A stretch of 64,000 nucleotides of DNA from Alkalihalobacillus sp. LMS39 (GCF_022812285.1 NZ_CP093300.1:2356001-2420000), one strand, 5' to 3'; positions 35,261 to 45,023 are shown, counted from the stretch's first letter. Program-made: numbers and translations. The notes: generated by a model not told the origin, from the sequence alone.

Positions 35261-36781
35261 ATGATGAAAAAAGGTGGAACAACGGTTTTTTATGTGTCGG
35301 TAGCTATTTTACTACTCCTTGTCATAGTTGGGATTGCGATTCCTGACCTATTAGAACAAGCTACGGCAAACATACAAGGATTTATTTCCTCAGCGTTTGG
35401 CTGGTATTATTTAATTTTAGTTACCCTTATTGTTGTTATTTGTCTATATTTATTAATAAGTCCAGTTGGGAAAATAAAGTTAGGGAAGCAGGAGGAAGAA
35501 CCTGAATTTACAAGACCAACATGGCTAGCGATGCTATTTAGTGCAGGTATGGGGATTGGACTAGTTTTCTGGGGAACAGCGGAACCGATTAGTCATTTTA
35601 TCATTAGTTCACCTACAGAAGAAGCCGGAACTGATCAAGGAATTCGTGATGCGATGCGCTACACATATTTCCATTGGGGCATTCATGCTTGGGCTATTTA
35701 TGGAATTGTTGCGCTAGTATTAGGTTATTTTACATTCAGACATGATGAAAAAGGATTAATTAGTGCTACTTTGAAACCGTTAATTGGTAGAAAAGCAGTG
35801 GAAGGAGTCACTGGAAAAGTCATTGATATCTTTGCGGTATTAGCAACGGTCATTGGGATTGCGACTACACTTGGCTTTGGTGCGATTCAAATTAATGGTG
35901 GTTTAGCTTTTTTATTTGGTATTCCAACAGATATTATTGTTCAATTTATAATTATTGCAGGCGTTACGGTCCTCTTCTTAATTTCCGCTTGGTCTGGATT
36001 AAGTAAAGGTATAAAAATATTAAGTAATGTTAACATGGGCCTGGCGGCTCTATTGTTTTTATTAATGTTTATATTTGGGCCGACAGTTTTCATTTTAAAT
36101 TTGTTCACCGATACATTAGGACAATATTTGCAAAATCTACCGGCTATGAGTTTTAGGATCGCTCCTCTTAATGAGGTCCGTCGAGCGTGGATTGAAGGTT
36201 GGACCATTTTTTATTGGGCTTGGTGGATAGCTTGGGCACCATTTGTCGGCATTTTTATCGCACGTGTATCTCGTGGGCGTTCTATTCGTGAATTTGTATT
36301 TGGTGTTTTATTAATTCCATCAATCATTAGTTTCCTATGGTTTTCGACCTTTGGAGGATCAGCCATTATGTTAGAATACAATGGCATTGCCCAAATATCT
36401 AGTTTTGCAACGGAAGAGTCGTTATTTGCGGTGTTTGCCAATTATCCACTTGGATTTTTTGCCTCGATAGTTGCGATTATTTTAGTAGGTACCTTTTTTA
36501 TTACATCAGCAGACTCTGGCACGTATGTACTCGGGATGATGACAACAAATGGGTCACACCATCCGAAAAATGGAGTGAAAATGACGTGGGGGATTTTACT
36601 ATCTGCGATTTCGCTCGTTTTATTGTATTCAGGAGGCCTTCAAGCACTCCAAAATACAATGATTGCTGCGGCATTACCATTTTCTATCATTATGGCAATG
36701 ATGACAATCAGCTTTATTAAAGCGATCCATAAAGAATCAAACGAACTAGGTATTGGTAAAATCAAAAAAACACGTGGATAA
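35261..36781 (+). CDS. opuD: Glycine betaine transporter, BCCT family
   Basis: This is a 506-residue transporter with 12 membrane helices. The family signature FSAGMGIGLVFWGTAEPISH (about 92-111) and the Trp-rich segment FYWAWWIAWAPFVGIFIARVSRGR near residue 320 define the BCCT betaine/carnitine/choline class. The sequence is close to my memory of B. subtilis OpuD, which imports glycine betaine with sodium for osmoprotection. ATG 35261 follows AAGGAGGATAAA; the earlier in-frame start is not supported. A strong terminator follows. Confidence 0.9.
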   Translation: MMKKGGTTVFYVSVAILLLLVIVGIAIPDLLEQATANIQGFISSAFGWYYLILVTLIVVICLYLLISPVGKIKLGKQEEEPEFTRPTWLAMLFSAGMGIGLVFWGTAEPISHFIISSPTEEAGTDQGIRDAMRYTYFHWGIHAWAIYGIVALVLGYFTFRHDEKGLISATLKPLIGRKAVEGVTGKVIDIFAVLATVIGIATTLGFGAIQINGGLAFLFGIPTDIIVQFIIIAGVTVLFLISAWSGLSKGIKILSNVNMGLAALLFLLMFIFGPTVFILNLFTDTLGQYLQNLPAMSFRIAPLNEVRRAWIEGWTIFYWAWWIAWAPFVGIFIARVSRGRSIREFVFGVLLIPSIISFLWFSTFGGSAIMLEYNGIAQISSFATEESLFAVFANYPLGFFASIVAIILVGTFFITSADSGTYVLGMMTTNGSHHPKNGVKMTWGILLSAISLVLLYSGGLQALQNTMIAAALPFSIIMAMMTISFIKAIHKESNELGIGKIKKTRG

Positions 36782-36787
36782 AGAAAA

Positions 36788-36816
36788 AGAGCGGGGACAA
36801 GTCCCTGCTCTCTTTT
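36788..36816 (+). terminator. Intrinsic terminator of the BCCT gene
   Basis: Arms 36788-36798 and 36801-36811 pair over 11 bases with one mismatch and are followed by TCTTTT. Confidence 0.8.
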
Positions 36817-36820
36817 AAAA

Positions 36821-36900
36821 AGATAATAAGAAAGCATAAAATATTGGGCTAGCAGCGAAGCGTTGAAAGCACATTCAAGAAGAACTCATCGTTTTTCTTA
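36821..36900 (+). repeat. Dispersed intergenic repeat, copy B (short form)
   Basis: This shares AGATAATAAGAAAGCAT, CTAGCAG, GTTGAAAGC and CAAGAAGA blocks and the CGTTTTTCTT end with the other copies, but lacks the internal GCGAAG hairpin segment. Its end touches the stop codon of the Ecs-like permease gene on the other strand. Confidence 0.7.
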
Positions 36901-38118
36901 ATTGACCCAAATATCTCGAATGATAAAGTAACTTATACATATTGATAGTATGGCAATTAAAAAGCCATACAAGAGTGAAAAGCCAGTAAGTCCAGCAACA
37001 AAACCAAACGAAAAAATACTTGGTACCGTAATAAAAAATATAACATCCTTGACGGCTTTGTCAATTTCCTCTTTGTTTTCAGTCCGGTACAATCGATAAA
37101 AAGAATGGGATGTGACCTCTTTCCAATAAGATCGTGTTAAATGAATAACACAATAGATTCCGAAAAGTAACACTAGCCACTTTACCCAAAATGGGACAAA
37201 TACGATGGCTAGAATACAAATAATTGTAATTTGGTATAAATGGGCAAATCGGTTTTTTCCACGTAAAATAAATTTAAGTAATAATTCTCGAAGTAAATTT
37301 CGATTATTTCTTCTTTTAAAAAGAGAAGCAGAGTTGTAAAACAATAACGGCCTTTCTCGTTTAAACAAAGGTTTTGTTGATTGATAACCACTCGCTTGAA
37401 TAAAGATCGAAGTTATCTTTAATCTTTGTTGTCCTTCTCTTACACAATCTTCAAAAAAACACCATGTCCTCTTCATTCTAATCCGATACAGTAACGGCAA
37501 AATAATAATGACAATACAAAGGATAAATAATTGAACGAGGGTTGATTCCTGATAAAAAATGCCGTAAACCGTTAATGAGGCAATAAACAAAACAACCTTT
37601 ATCGCAATGAGTTGCAAACCAGAAAAAGAAACAAAAACGATTTGTTTAGTAAATTGAATGAAAAGTCGGTATAAAAGTAGAAATGAAAGAAACAGTCCAA
37701 TATGATAAATGGAATAATGGGCATACAAATATAAAATCGGGATGACAATGACGGAAATCACCATCGTAAAGAGTATATTTAAAACAATGGAGTACAGAAT
37801 CCCGAACCTCATGAGCGCAGTCTGCCATTTTTTGTTTTGGCGCAAAAAAAGTAAATCGCCTTCAGTTAAAAACAGCCGAATACAGCCTGTCCAACAAAGG
37901 ATAAACAAAAATAAAAATAGAAAAGGAAGAGGTACCCATTCGACCCAACTCGCTGTTCCTTGCCATAATAAATAATATTGATAGAATACAAGTGCAATAA
38001 TAGGCACAATGATATAAAGCCAAATAATCCAGTCAACGGCTGAGCGAAACACATCGTATTGATAGTGCCATTCTTTTTTTAAGCGGAACCAAAATAATGA
38101 AAATGGACTATTCATCAT
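36898..38118 (-). CDS. EcsB-like ABC transporter permease
   Basis: This is a 406-residue polytopic membrane protein with about nine to ten helices. The N-terminus (FWFRLKKEWHYQYDVFRSAVDW) and size match the EcsB family, the permease partner of EcsA. It overlaps the ATPase gene by 11 bases, giving tight coupling. In B. subtilis the Ecs transporter affects secretion and membrane protease regulation. This pair is probably a paralogue, because the hit gene usually beside ecs is absent. Confidence 0.82.
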   Translation of the reverse strand: MMNSPFSLFWFRLKKEWHYQYDVFRSAVDWIIWLYIIVPIIALVFYQYYLLWQGTASWVEWVPLPFLFLFLFILCWTGCIRLFLTEGDLLFLRQNKKWQTALMRFGILYSIVLNILFTMVISVIVIPILYLYAHYSIYHIGLFLSFLLLYRLFIQFTKQIVFVSFSGLQLIAIKVVLFIASLTVYGIFYQESTLVQLFILCIVIIILPLLYRIRMKRTWCFFEDCVREGQQRLKITSIFIQASGYQSTKPLFKRERPLLFYNSASLFKRRNNRNLLRELLLKFILRGKNRFAHLYQITIICILAIVFVPFWVKWLVLLFGIYCVIHLTRSYWKEVTSHSFYRLYRTENKEEIDKAVKDVIFFITVPSIFSFGFVAGLTGFSLLYGFLIAILSICISYFIIRDIWVN

Positions 38119-38803
38119 CAGATTCCTCCATTAATGTATAAAAACAGTCCATAAGAGAGCCTTGGGCGACACTTACATCCTGAAGTTGTTGAAGTGTACC
38201 TTGAGCAATAATCTGTCCATTATTAATAAGGTAAAACCGGTCACAGATTTTTTCGGCAGTATCGAGGACATGTGTACACATTAAAATAGCTGCTCCACGT
38301 TTTCTTTCTTCCTCTAATATTTTCAGGAAGTCTTTTATCGCTTTTGGATCAAGCCCAATAAACGGTTCATCCACAATATATAGCATCGGTTGAATCAATA
38401 TAGCGATTATAATCATCAGCTTTTGCTGCATTCCTTTTGAGAAAGAAGAGGGAAGCTGGTGTCTTGCCTTTGTTAATCGAAACAACTCGAGGAGTTCTTC
38501 CGCTCGAGAGAAATAATCATCCGACTCAATCTGATTAACGGTTTTCGCCAGTTGAATATGTTCCCATAACGATAGTTCTTCATAATAAGTAGGGTGTTCA
38601 GGGATATATGCATAACGTTTATTGTCATGTATGGTGACCTCGCCATCCATATAATTCAGTAAGCCAAGAATGGATTTGATAATTGTGCTTTTTCCCGCTC
38701 CATTCGGTCCAATCAAACCAACTAATTCACCTTTGTTAATAGAAAGATTAATATTTTCTATTGTATTTTGATTTTCTTGATAACCTGCCTCTTTAAGCTC
38801 CAA
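38108..38803 (-). CDS. EcsA-like ABC transporter ATPase
   Basis: This is a 231-residue ATPase with Walker A GPNGAGKS, signature variant SKGMQQKL and Walker B YIVDEPFIGLD; the FSKGM signature and EPF Walker B are shared with EcsA. The annotated start at TTG 38803 has no good ribosome site. EcsA-type proteins usually have about seven more N-terminal residues, and the in-frame codons upstream contain no ATG, GTG or TTG before a stop. The start is therefore uncertain. It works with the overlapping permease gene. Confidence 0.85.
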   Translation of the reverse strand: MELKEAGYQENQNTIENINLSINKGELVGLIGPNGAGKSTIIKSILGLLNYMDGEVTIHDNKRYAYIPEHPTYYEELSLWEHIQLAKTVNQIESDDYFSRAEELLELFRLTKARHQLPSSFSKGMQQKLMIIIAILIQPMLYIVDEPFIGLDPKAIKDFLKILEEERKRGAAILMCTHVLDTAEKICDRFYLINNGQIIAQGTLQQLQDVSVAQGSLMDCFYTLMEESDDE

Positions 38804-38946
38804 TGTTACTATTTCGATAGGAAATCACTCTCACTTTCGATAAAAATGAATTATAATTATATCATAATTTCACTTGTTTTTGTTTTAATTTTCCAATTTT
38901 TCTAGTTTCTCAAAATGTATTTCAACGTAAAAAAGGGGAGAGTTAT

Positions 38947-39792
38947 ATGAAAAAAACTTTATTATTTGTTTATGGAACATTACGGAAAGGAGAAGCGAAC
39001 CATCATTTTGTCCAACATGCCAACATACGAGCGGAACAATGTTGGACAAAAGGGGAACTATACGATACTACATTTGGCTATCCGGTCATGAAAAAGGGGA
39101 TCGAAAAAATATACGGAGAATTGTATGAGGTGAACGATCAGCAACTCGAGTCGATTAATGGATTAGAAGGGTATAAAGAAGATGGAAAAACGAATTTATA
39201 TGAGCGCGTAAGTCAAACCGTCTATACCGATAAAGGGGAATTCGAAGCGCTACTATACATAGCAGGTGAGTCACTTAGTCAATGTGAAACGAAAATTAAA
39301 TTGGGAGATTGGAAAGTATACCAATTTGAAAAGGAACAGAATGATTTTTTATATCTTGCATATGGATCTTGTTTAGATGATGAACGCTTTATAAAAGCAG
39401 GCGTTCATGATTATTTTGCGAATGTTGTAGGTGTTGGTAAAGTAAAAGGATACTCACTAAGGTTTAGTTTACCTACTACAGATGGTGGAAAAGCTGATAT
39501 CGTGGAAGAAGGAGGAGTTGTCGAAGGTAAAGTGTATAAAATACCTTGGCAAGGTCTTCAATACTTATATGAACGAGAAGGTGTGAACATTTCATTATAT
39601 CGACCAGCAATTATAGAAGTAGACATTGCCAACAAGCAGTATGAAAATGTTTTAACCTTTTTTGTTGTTGAAAAGAAAAAAGAGACACCCCCTTCTCCAT
39701 TATACGCAACAGAAATTTTACGAGGAGGTAAAAATGTTCTCAGTGATTCTTATATGAAAGGTGTAGAAAATCATATTCGTAATTTATCATAA
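38947..39792 (+). CDS. ykqA: YkqA-like protein with two gamma-glutamylcyclotransferase domains
   Basis: This is a 281-residue protein with two AIG2/GGCT folds. The first starts at LLFVYGTLRKGEANH (about residues 4-18) and the second at FLYLAYGSCLDDERF near 135; each has the YGT or YGS loop that binds the substrate. B. subtilis YkqA has the same double-domain layout and length. Family enzymes release 5-oxoproline from gamma-glutamyl compounds. AAAGGGGAG precedes the ATG. It stands alone. Confidence 0.85.
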   Translation: MKKTLLFVYGTLRKGEANHHFVQHANIRAEQCWTKGELYDTTFGYPVMKKGIEKIYGELYEVNDQQLESINGLEGYKEDGKTNLYERVSQTVYTDKGEFEALLYIAGESLSQCETKIKLGDWKVYQFEKEQNDFLYLAYGSCLDDERFIKAGVHDYFANVVGVGKVKGYSLRFSLPTTDGGKADIVEEGGVVEGKVYKIPWQGLQYLYEREGVNISLYRPAIIEVDIANKQYENVLTFFVVEKKKETPPSPLYATEILRGGKNVLSDSYMKGVENHIRNLS

Positions 39793-39883
39793 TAATGATT
39801 TTTATTTTCCAGGTAAGCGCAAAATCTGACATTTTACGTTTTGCCTTGCTTTAATTTCAACAATATCAAAAAATAATGATGGA

Positions 39884-39919
39884 CCGTTTTAAGTCGAAAT
39901 GACGTTGAAACGGCTTTTT
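39884..39919 (+). terminator. Intrinsic terminator of ykqA
   Basis: CCGTTT (39884-39889) pairs with AAACGG (39908-39913), with an inner GTC/GAC stem, followed by CTTTTTC. Confidence 0.6.
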
Positions 39920-39993
39920 CATGTTTTAACCGTTACATAATTTTAACTAACAAAGTAAATCTTAAGTTTGAAATCAAATTTTGGAGGAAAATC

Positions 39994-40212
39994 GTGGTCA
40001 CATTTGGTTTTTTGCTCTTTACAGTTTCTTTGTTTGGCATATTTGTAATATTTGACATGCTTGTATATGAGATAACAATATTGAGAAGTTTTTATTATTT
40101 AATACTATATGATACGGGCCCATACCGAACGGTTCTTAATATTTTAGCATTAGTTGCTTTGTTCATTTGTGTGTTTGAAGACCGAAAACATAGGAAGAAA
40201 AATAAGAAATAG
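39994..40212 (+). CDS. Small two-helix protein of germination operon (D-subunit type)
   Basis: This is a 72-residue protein with two membrane helices (about 5-30 and 48-66) and a strongly basic end. The start is GTG 39994 after TTGGAGG. It lies immediately before the B, A and C genes of a GerA-type receptor. Small two-helix D proteins encoded in or next to gerA-type operons modulate germination in Bacillus; size, topology and position all fit. The identification rests on context. Confidence 0.75.
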   Translation: MVTFGFLLFTVSLFGIFVIFDMLVYEITILRSFYYLILYDTGPYRTVLNILALVALFICVFEDRKHRKKNKK

Positions 40213-40228
40213 AGGATTGGAATGTATA

Positions 40229-41341
40229 ATGAGAGAACAAATTTCGTTGTGGCAGTATTTTGTTTTAATGACGGCGTTTACGATAGGGACAACGATAATC
40301 GTTGGAGCGGGACAAGAAGCAAAACAGGACCTGTGGATCGCCGAAATTATTGCAATTTCTACCGGAGTGCTTCTTTTCCTATTTTATTATTTCATTAGTC
40401 GAATGGCAGGGGGCAAAGGCTTATACGGCATTATTGATTTTGTTTTTGGTAAAAAGATTGGAAAGCTCATTGCCTACAGTTATCTTTTATACTTTTCTTA
40501 TCTTGCGTTACGAGTGCTTCGGGATTTTTGTGAACTTATTGTTACGACAATTCTTCCAAAAACGCCGATTGAAATCATTTCAATTTTTATGACGGTTATT
40601 ATTGCTTATGTGTTATTTCACGGGCTTGAGGTGTTTGCAAGAACGACAGAAATTTTCATTCCGTATTTTTTTATACTAATTATCGGATTGGGAGTTTTAC
40701 TATTGCTCACTGGAGTACTTGAATTTAAGAAAATGCTACCAATTTTTTCTGAAGGATTTGCACCGATTCTTGAAGCGGTTTATCCAACGATGATTGTATT
40801 CCCTTATGGGGAACTAGTGGCATTTTTAGTTTTTATAGGATTGACTACAAATTTTAAGTATGTCGGTAAGGTTAGTGTGGCTGCGATTTTATTAAGTGGA
40901 TTACTTATTACATATGCGGAAATGCTTCAAATTCTAGCCCTTGGTGTGGATATACGGAATCGTGCGAATTTCCCTCTTCTAGTTGCTGCACGGGAAGTAG
41001 AATTACTAGAGTTTATTGAGCGAGTCGACATCTTCATTGTTTTCATTTTGTTAATTGGTATTTTTGTCAAAATTGGTGTGTTTTTTTATGCAGCATTAAA
41101 AGGGGCTGAATATGTATTTAATAAACCATACCGAACCTTTTTACTTCCATTTTCGCTAGTATTACCTTTGTTTTCTATTTTAATTGCAGAGAACATTGTA
41201 GAGCATTATGAAGAAGGTCTTGAGATCGTTCCATATTTTTTTCATCTTCCTTTTCAGTTTGGTATTCCTCTTTTCCTTTTTCTCGTATTGTTTGTTAAAA
41301 ATAGGATGAAAAGTCAGAAAGGTAAGGGGTTGAGCGCTTGA
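40229..41341 (+). CDS. Germinant receptor B subunit (GerAB/GRKB family permease-like)
   Basis: This is a 370-residue membrane protein with about ten helices, beginning REQISLWQYFVLMTAFTIGT, the typical start of GerAB-like subunits. These belong to the amino acid permease superfamily and bind the germinant in the inner membrane of the spore. ATG 40229 follows AGAGGATTGG; the longer frame would overlap the D gene. The stop overlaps the A-subunit TTG start. It is expected to be expressed in the forespore under sigma G, though no promoter was recognised. Confidence 0.92.
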   Translation: MREQISLWQYFVLMTAFTIGTTIIVGAGQEAKQDLWIAEIIAISTGVLLFLFYYFISRMAGGKGLYGIIDFVFGKKIGKLIAYSYLLYFSYLALRVLRDFCELIVTTILPKTPIEIISIFMTVIIAYVLFHGLEVFARTTEIFIPYFFILIIGLGVLLLLTGVLEFKKMLPIFSEGFAPILEAVYPTMIVFPYGELVAFLVFIGLTTNFKYVGKVSVAAILLSGLLITYAEMLQILALGVDIRNRANFPLLVAAREVELLEFIERVDIFIVFILLIGIFVKIGVFFYAALKGAEYVFNKPYRTFLLPFSLVLPLFSILIAENIVEHYEEGLEIVPYFFHLPFQFGIPLFLFLVLFVKNRMKSQKGKGLSA

Positions 41342-42927
41342 GTATTTATCGAAAAATATTATCTTCCATGGTGGCAAAAAAAAATAAAGATAAAACGAAA
41401 TCAAATTTCACACCGGGCGAACTTATTGCTGAAGGGGAAAGTCAAACCCAAATCAAACCGAATTTACAAGAAAATAAAGACCGGTTTACATCACTTTTTC
41501 ACCAAAGTTTTGATTTCTATCAGGAGCCCATTCAAATCGGGAAACAAACCGGACTAGCTATCTATATGAAGACGATGGTTGATTTAAGCCGAATTTCACA
41601 AGATGTTAAGCAGTCATTAACTCTTTCCTCGTTAAATCAATGTTCTATTGAATCGAAAGAAGAGTTAACAGCATTTCAAAAAGAATATTTTTCAAGTCAT
41701 TTCTCAACGATTCTACAATATGAACATGAAGTCGTTTGGCATATTTTATCAGGATATATTGTACTTTTCGTGGAAAATGTGAATTTTTGTATAGCCGTAC
41801 ATGTAGCTAATGATGAAAAAAGGGCTATTGAAAAGTCGGATATTCAAACAATTATTCGAGGGCCACAAGATAGCTTTACGGAATCATTGTTAACGAATAT
41901 GTCACTTGTTCGAAAAAGAATAAAAAATCCAAATCTTGTGTTTGAGCAATTTATTGTTGGACATGAGACAAGAACAGATATTTGTGTTAGTTATATTTCC
42001 AATATTGCTAATGAAGAAATTGTGAATGAAGTAAAAAGAAGGATTTCTTCTATTAAAATGAATGCAATCTTAGATTCAGGTCAAATAGAAGATTGGATAA
42101 CAGATAAAACATTAACGCCCTTTCCACTTACATACCATAGTGAGCGTCCGGATGCAATTGCCTCTAAATTAATAGGTGGAAAAATAGTCATATTTGTTGA
42201 TGGGAGTCCTTTTGTGACCTCGGTCCCTGTCGTGTTCGCAGATTTTTTTCAAGCGAGTGAAGATTATTATCAACATTTTATGATGAGTTCATTTATTCGG
42301 ATTTTGCGATACATTGCTTTTTGTATTGCGATAGGTCTCCCTGGTCTTTATATTGGGTTAACGTCTTTTCATCATGAATTAATTCCAACGAATTTATTGA
42401 TTAGTATGCAAGCGCAACGTGAGGGAGTTCCATTTCCAGCATTTATTGAATTATTATTAATGGAAATAACCTTTGAAATTTTGCGTGAAGCTGGAGTGCG
42501 GATGCCGAGAGTCGTTGGACAAACGGTATCGATTGTTGGAGCGCTTGTTATTGGTCAAGCTGCGGTAGAGGCTGGGATTGTATCGAATGTTCTCGTTATT
42601 GTCGTTGCATTAACGGCAATGGCGACCTTTGTATCGCCGATTTATTCGTTTGCTAATTCAGCGAGATTATTACGGTTTGGCATTATTCTAGTCTCAGCAG
42701 GTTTTGGAATATTTGGAACATTATTTTGTTTATTAATTACCGTCATTCATTTAGTTAGCTTACGTTCGTTTGGTGTCCCATATTTAGCTGCAATCGCACC
42801 ATTTATCGTAGAAGATAATAAAGATGTGTTCGTGCGGTTCCCGATAAAAACATTAAAGGAAAGACCTAAATATTTAAATACTAAAACATCAATGACCCAA
42901 TCAAACAAAGGAGAAAAATTACAATAA
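41338..42927 (+). CDS. Germinant receptor A subunit (GerAA family)
   Basis: This is a 529-residue subunit: a soluble N-terminal domain (about 1-315), then five or so membrane helices (about 320-490) and a basic tail. YHSERPDAIASKLIGGKIVIFVDGSPFV and ELLLMEITFEILREAGVRMP are conserved GerAA landmarks. Translation starts at TTG 41338, overlapping the previous stop. GerAA-type proteins oligomerise into a channel that opens on germinant binding. It is encoded between the B and C subunits. Confidence 0.95.
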   Translation: MSIYRKILSSMVAKKNKDKTKSNFTPGELIAEGESQTQIKPNLQENKDRFTSLFHQSFDFYQEPIQIGKQTGLAIYMKTMVDLSRISQDVKQSLTLSSLNQCSIESKEELTAFQKEYFSSHFSTILQYEHEVVWHILSGYIVLFVENVNFCIAVHVANDEKRAIEKSDIQTIIRGPQDSFTESLLTNMSLVRKRIKNPNLVFEQFIVGHETRTDICVSYISNIANEEIVNEVKRRISSIKMNAILDSGQIEDWITDKTLTPFPLTYHSERPDAIASKLIGGKIVIFVDGSPFVTSVPVVFADFFQASEDYYQHFMMSSFIRILRYIAFCIAIGLPGLYIGLTSFHHELIPTNLLISMQAQREGVPFPAFIELLLMEITFEILREAGVRMPRVVGQTVSIVGALVIGQAAVEAGIVSNVLVIVVALTAMATFVSPIYSFANSARLLRFGIILVSAGFGIFGTLFCLLITVIHLVSLRSFGVPYLAAIAPFIVEDNKDVFVRFPIKTLKERPKYLNTKTSMTQSNKGEKLQ

Positions 42928-42928
42928 A

Positions 42929-44125
42929 ATGAAAGCAAACTATTTCGTTATTTCATTAATGGTTCTTTGTTGTTTATGTGGTTGTTGGGACCGCCAAGAA
43001 TTAAATGAAGTATCCATTGTTGCTGGAATTGCAATTGATAAAGGAGAAAATGGCCATTATCTTGCTACAATAGAAGTGATTAATTCCAGTGAATTATCGA
43101 TGCAAACGGCACAAGGAGATACAGCTGCTATCTTATTTTCAATTGAAGGAGAAACGTTAGCTGAATTAGCTCATAAAATGAATGTTGGCATTACACGAAC
43201 ACCGATTTATGGGCATATGCAAACATTAGTGGTGAGTGAAGATGTGGCGAGAGAAGGAGTAGCTCCTTTTCTGCAATTTTTAGAACGTAATATTGAGTTC
43301 AGAAATGACTTTAATATGCTTGTGGCCAATGGGGTCCAAGCAAAAGACATTATTGGGACAACATACCCAATACAAGAAGTTCCATCTGTTAAATTAAACA
43401 CTCAAGTGGAAACTATGATTACAGAGTGGGGGGGAGATCCGGATGTACGCTTAACCGATTTTATTTCAGCAGTAAGCTCATCGGGAAGACATCCAATAAT
43501 GGGAACAGTTACAATTGAAGGTGATGAAAAAAAAGGAAAATCAGTTGAAAATAATAAAAAAGTTGACTTAGATGCCATCGTTGTATTAAATGGGATGGCC
43601 CTTTTTGAAGATGATAAATTACAGGGTTTTCTTACGGTGGAGGAGACGCGAAATTATTTATGGACACAAGATTTAACATATACGACATTAAGTGTTCCAT
43701 GTGAAAACGACAAAGAACGCTATTTAGGAGTACGAGTGAGTCAGTCAACGACAAACATAAAAGTAAATGTGAAAAATAATACTCCAGAAATTTTCATTGA
43801 CCTTATTGTTGAAACTGAATTAGAATCTAGCCAATGTAATGACGTTGTTGATGATTTAGACACATTCAAATCATATGAAAAACAAATTGGTCAAGAAATA
43901 AAAGATAAAGTTGAAGGAACTGTACAAAAAGTACAGGAGCAATATGGAATTGATGTATTTGGTTTTGGTGAAGATTTGTATAGGCAAAAACCGAAAGATT
44001 TCAAAAGTATGGAAGATAATTGGGATGAGTTTTTTAAAAAAGCTCATATTCATGTGGAACCGACTGTTTATTTACGAAGGTTCGGTATGAGAACGAAAGA
44101 CTTTATTAAGGATATTGAGGAATAA
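42929..44125 (+). CDS. Germinant receptor C subunit, lipoprotein (Ger(x)C family)
   Basis: This is a 398-residue lipoprotein. The signal peptide ends in a Cys-rich lipobox (CCLCGCWDRQELNE), and WDRxEL is the classic start of Ger(x)C proteins. Three alpha/beta domains follow. The lipid anchor holds it on the outer face of the spore inner membrane next to the A and B subunits. It starts two bases after the A-subunit stop and is last in the D-B-A-C operon. Confidence 0.95.
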   Translation: MKANYFVISLMVLCCLCGCWDRQELNEVSIVAGIAIDKGENGHYLATIEVINSSELSMQTAQGDTAAILFSIEGETLAELAHKMNVGITRTPIYGHMQTLVVSEDVAREGVAPFLQFLERNIEFRNDFNMLVANGVQAKDIIGTTYPIQEVPSVKLNTQVETMITEWGGDPDVRLTDFISAVSSSGRHPIMGTVTIEGDEKKGKSVENNKKVDLDAIVVLNGMALFEDDKLQGFLTVEETRNYLWTQDLTYTTLSVPCENDKERYLGVRVSQSTTNIKVNVKNNTPEIFIDLIVETELESSQCNDVVDDLDTFKSYEKQIGQEIKDKVEGTVQKVQEQYGIDVFGFGEDLYRQKPKDFKSMEDNWDEFFKKAHIHVEPTVYLRRFGMRTKDFIKDIEE

Positions 44126-44193
44126 TATCAAACAATTCCCTTTCAGTTTTTCAAAATGAGTGGAAATACTATTGACGGTAAAGGGGGATGAAC

Positions 44194-44816
44194 ATGAGCA
44201 GTCAAACGACTCATAAAAATTTATCTGTTCAAGAAGCGATTGAATCAAGGCATAGTGTTAGAAAATTTAAGGAAGAAACATTAATGAAAGATGATATTGA
44301 GGAAATTATACAGTTAACCAAATTAGCCCCGAGTGCCTGGAATCTTCAACCATGGCGTTTTCATGCCGTTATGGACAAAAAGATGAAACAAGAGTTACAG
44401 GAAGCGGCTTATGGTCAAACTCAAGTTACCTCTGCTCCTTGTGTCATATTAGTTGTTAGTGATATGGAAGATGTGATTTCCCATATTGAAGAAACGATTC
44501 ATCCTGGAGTACCAGATGACAAGAAAAAGAAGAAATTGCGAATTTATCGGCATTTTTTGGTTCCATGACTGTAGAAGAAAGAGGCCAGTGGGGACTGGCG
44601 CAAACTAACATTGCACTTGGGTTTTTATTACTGGCAGCGGAAGGTCTTGGTTATTCCTCAGTACCAATGTTAGGGTTTGACCAACTTAAAATAAAAAGCT
44701 TGTTGCAACTAAAAGAACATGAAAAAATTTGTGCGTTGGTCCCGATTGGTCATAAAGCCGAAGAAGGGTATCCGCATCATCGTCATTCACTAGAAAGAAT
44801 AACTGTATTTCACTAA
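44194..44816 (+). pseudogene. Nitroreductase family gene interrupted by a frameshift
   Basis: Two frames encode the halves of one nitroreductase. The first (44194-44568) has SRHSVRKF and APSAWNLQPWRFH, the FMN-binding parts. The second continues in the -1 frame with EIANLSAFFGSMTVEERGQWGLAQTNIAL, and ends at 44816 with the C-terminal GYSSVPMLGFD region. The switch must occur within an A-rich run, about 44518-44536, and one inserted base would restore an intact enzyme of about 207 residues. The cause could be a sequencing error, a true pseudogene, or less likely programmed -1 frameshifting. ATG 44194 follows AAAGGGGG. Confidence 0.85.
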
Positions 44817-44823
44817 AAAATTG

Positions 44824-44856
44824 GGTTATCGCTGGCATGACGCGATAACCTTTTCT
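44824..44856 (+). terminator. Intrinsic terminator
   Basis: GGTTATCGC (44824-44832) pairs with GCGATAACC (44842-44850) and is followed by TTTTCT. It ends the nitroreductase locus. Confidence 0.8.
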
Positions 44857-45023
44857 ATTTTCTAGCATGAAGAAACTGTATTAAAATCAGTCGTTGTTTC
44901 GGAGATAGAATACTTGAATGAATTGGATAAAAAACATTGAAAAATAGGCTAATATCAATTGACGTTTCTTTAATTTATGGTACGATACTTTTTAGACTGT
45001 TTTACTATAAAGGAGGGGGCGTA

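Noticed and set aside
44565-44816. The second nitroreductase frame as a separate gene
   Set aside because: It starts inside the conserved core of the family and has no ribosome site; it is the continuation of the frameshifted gene.
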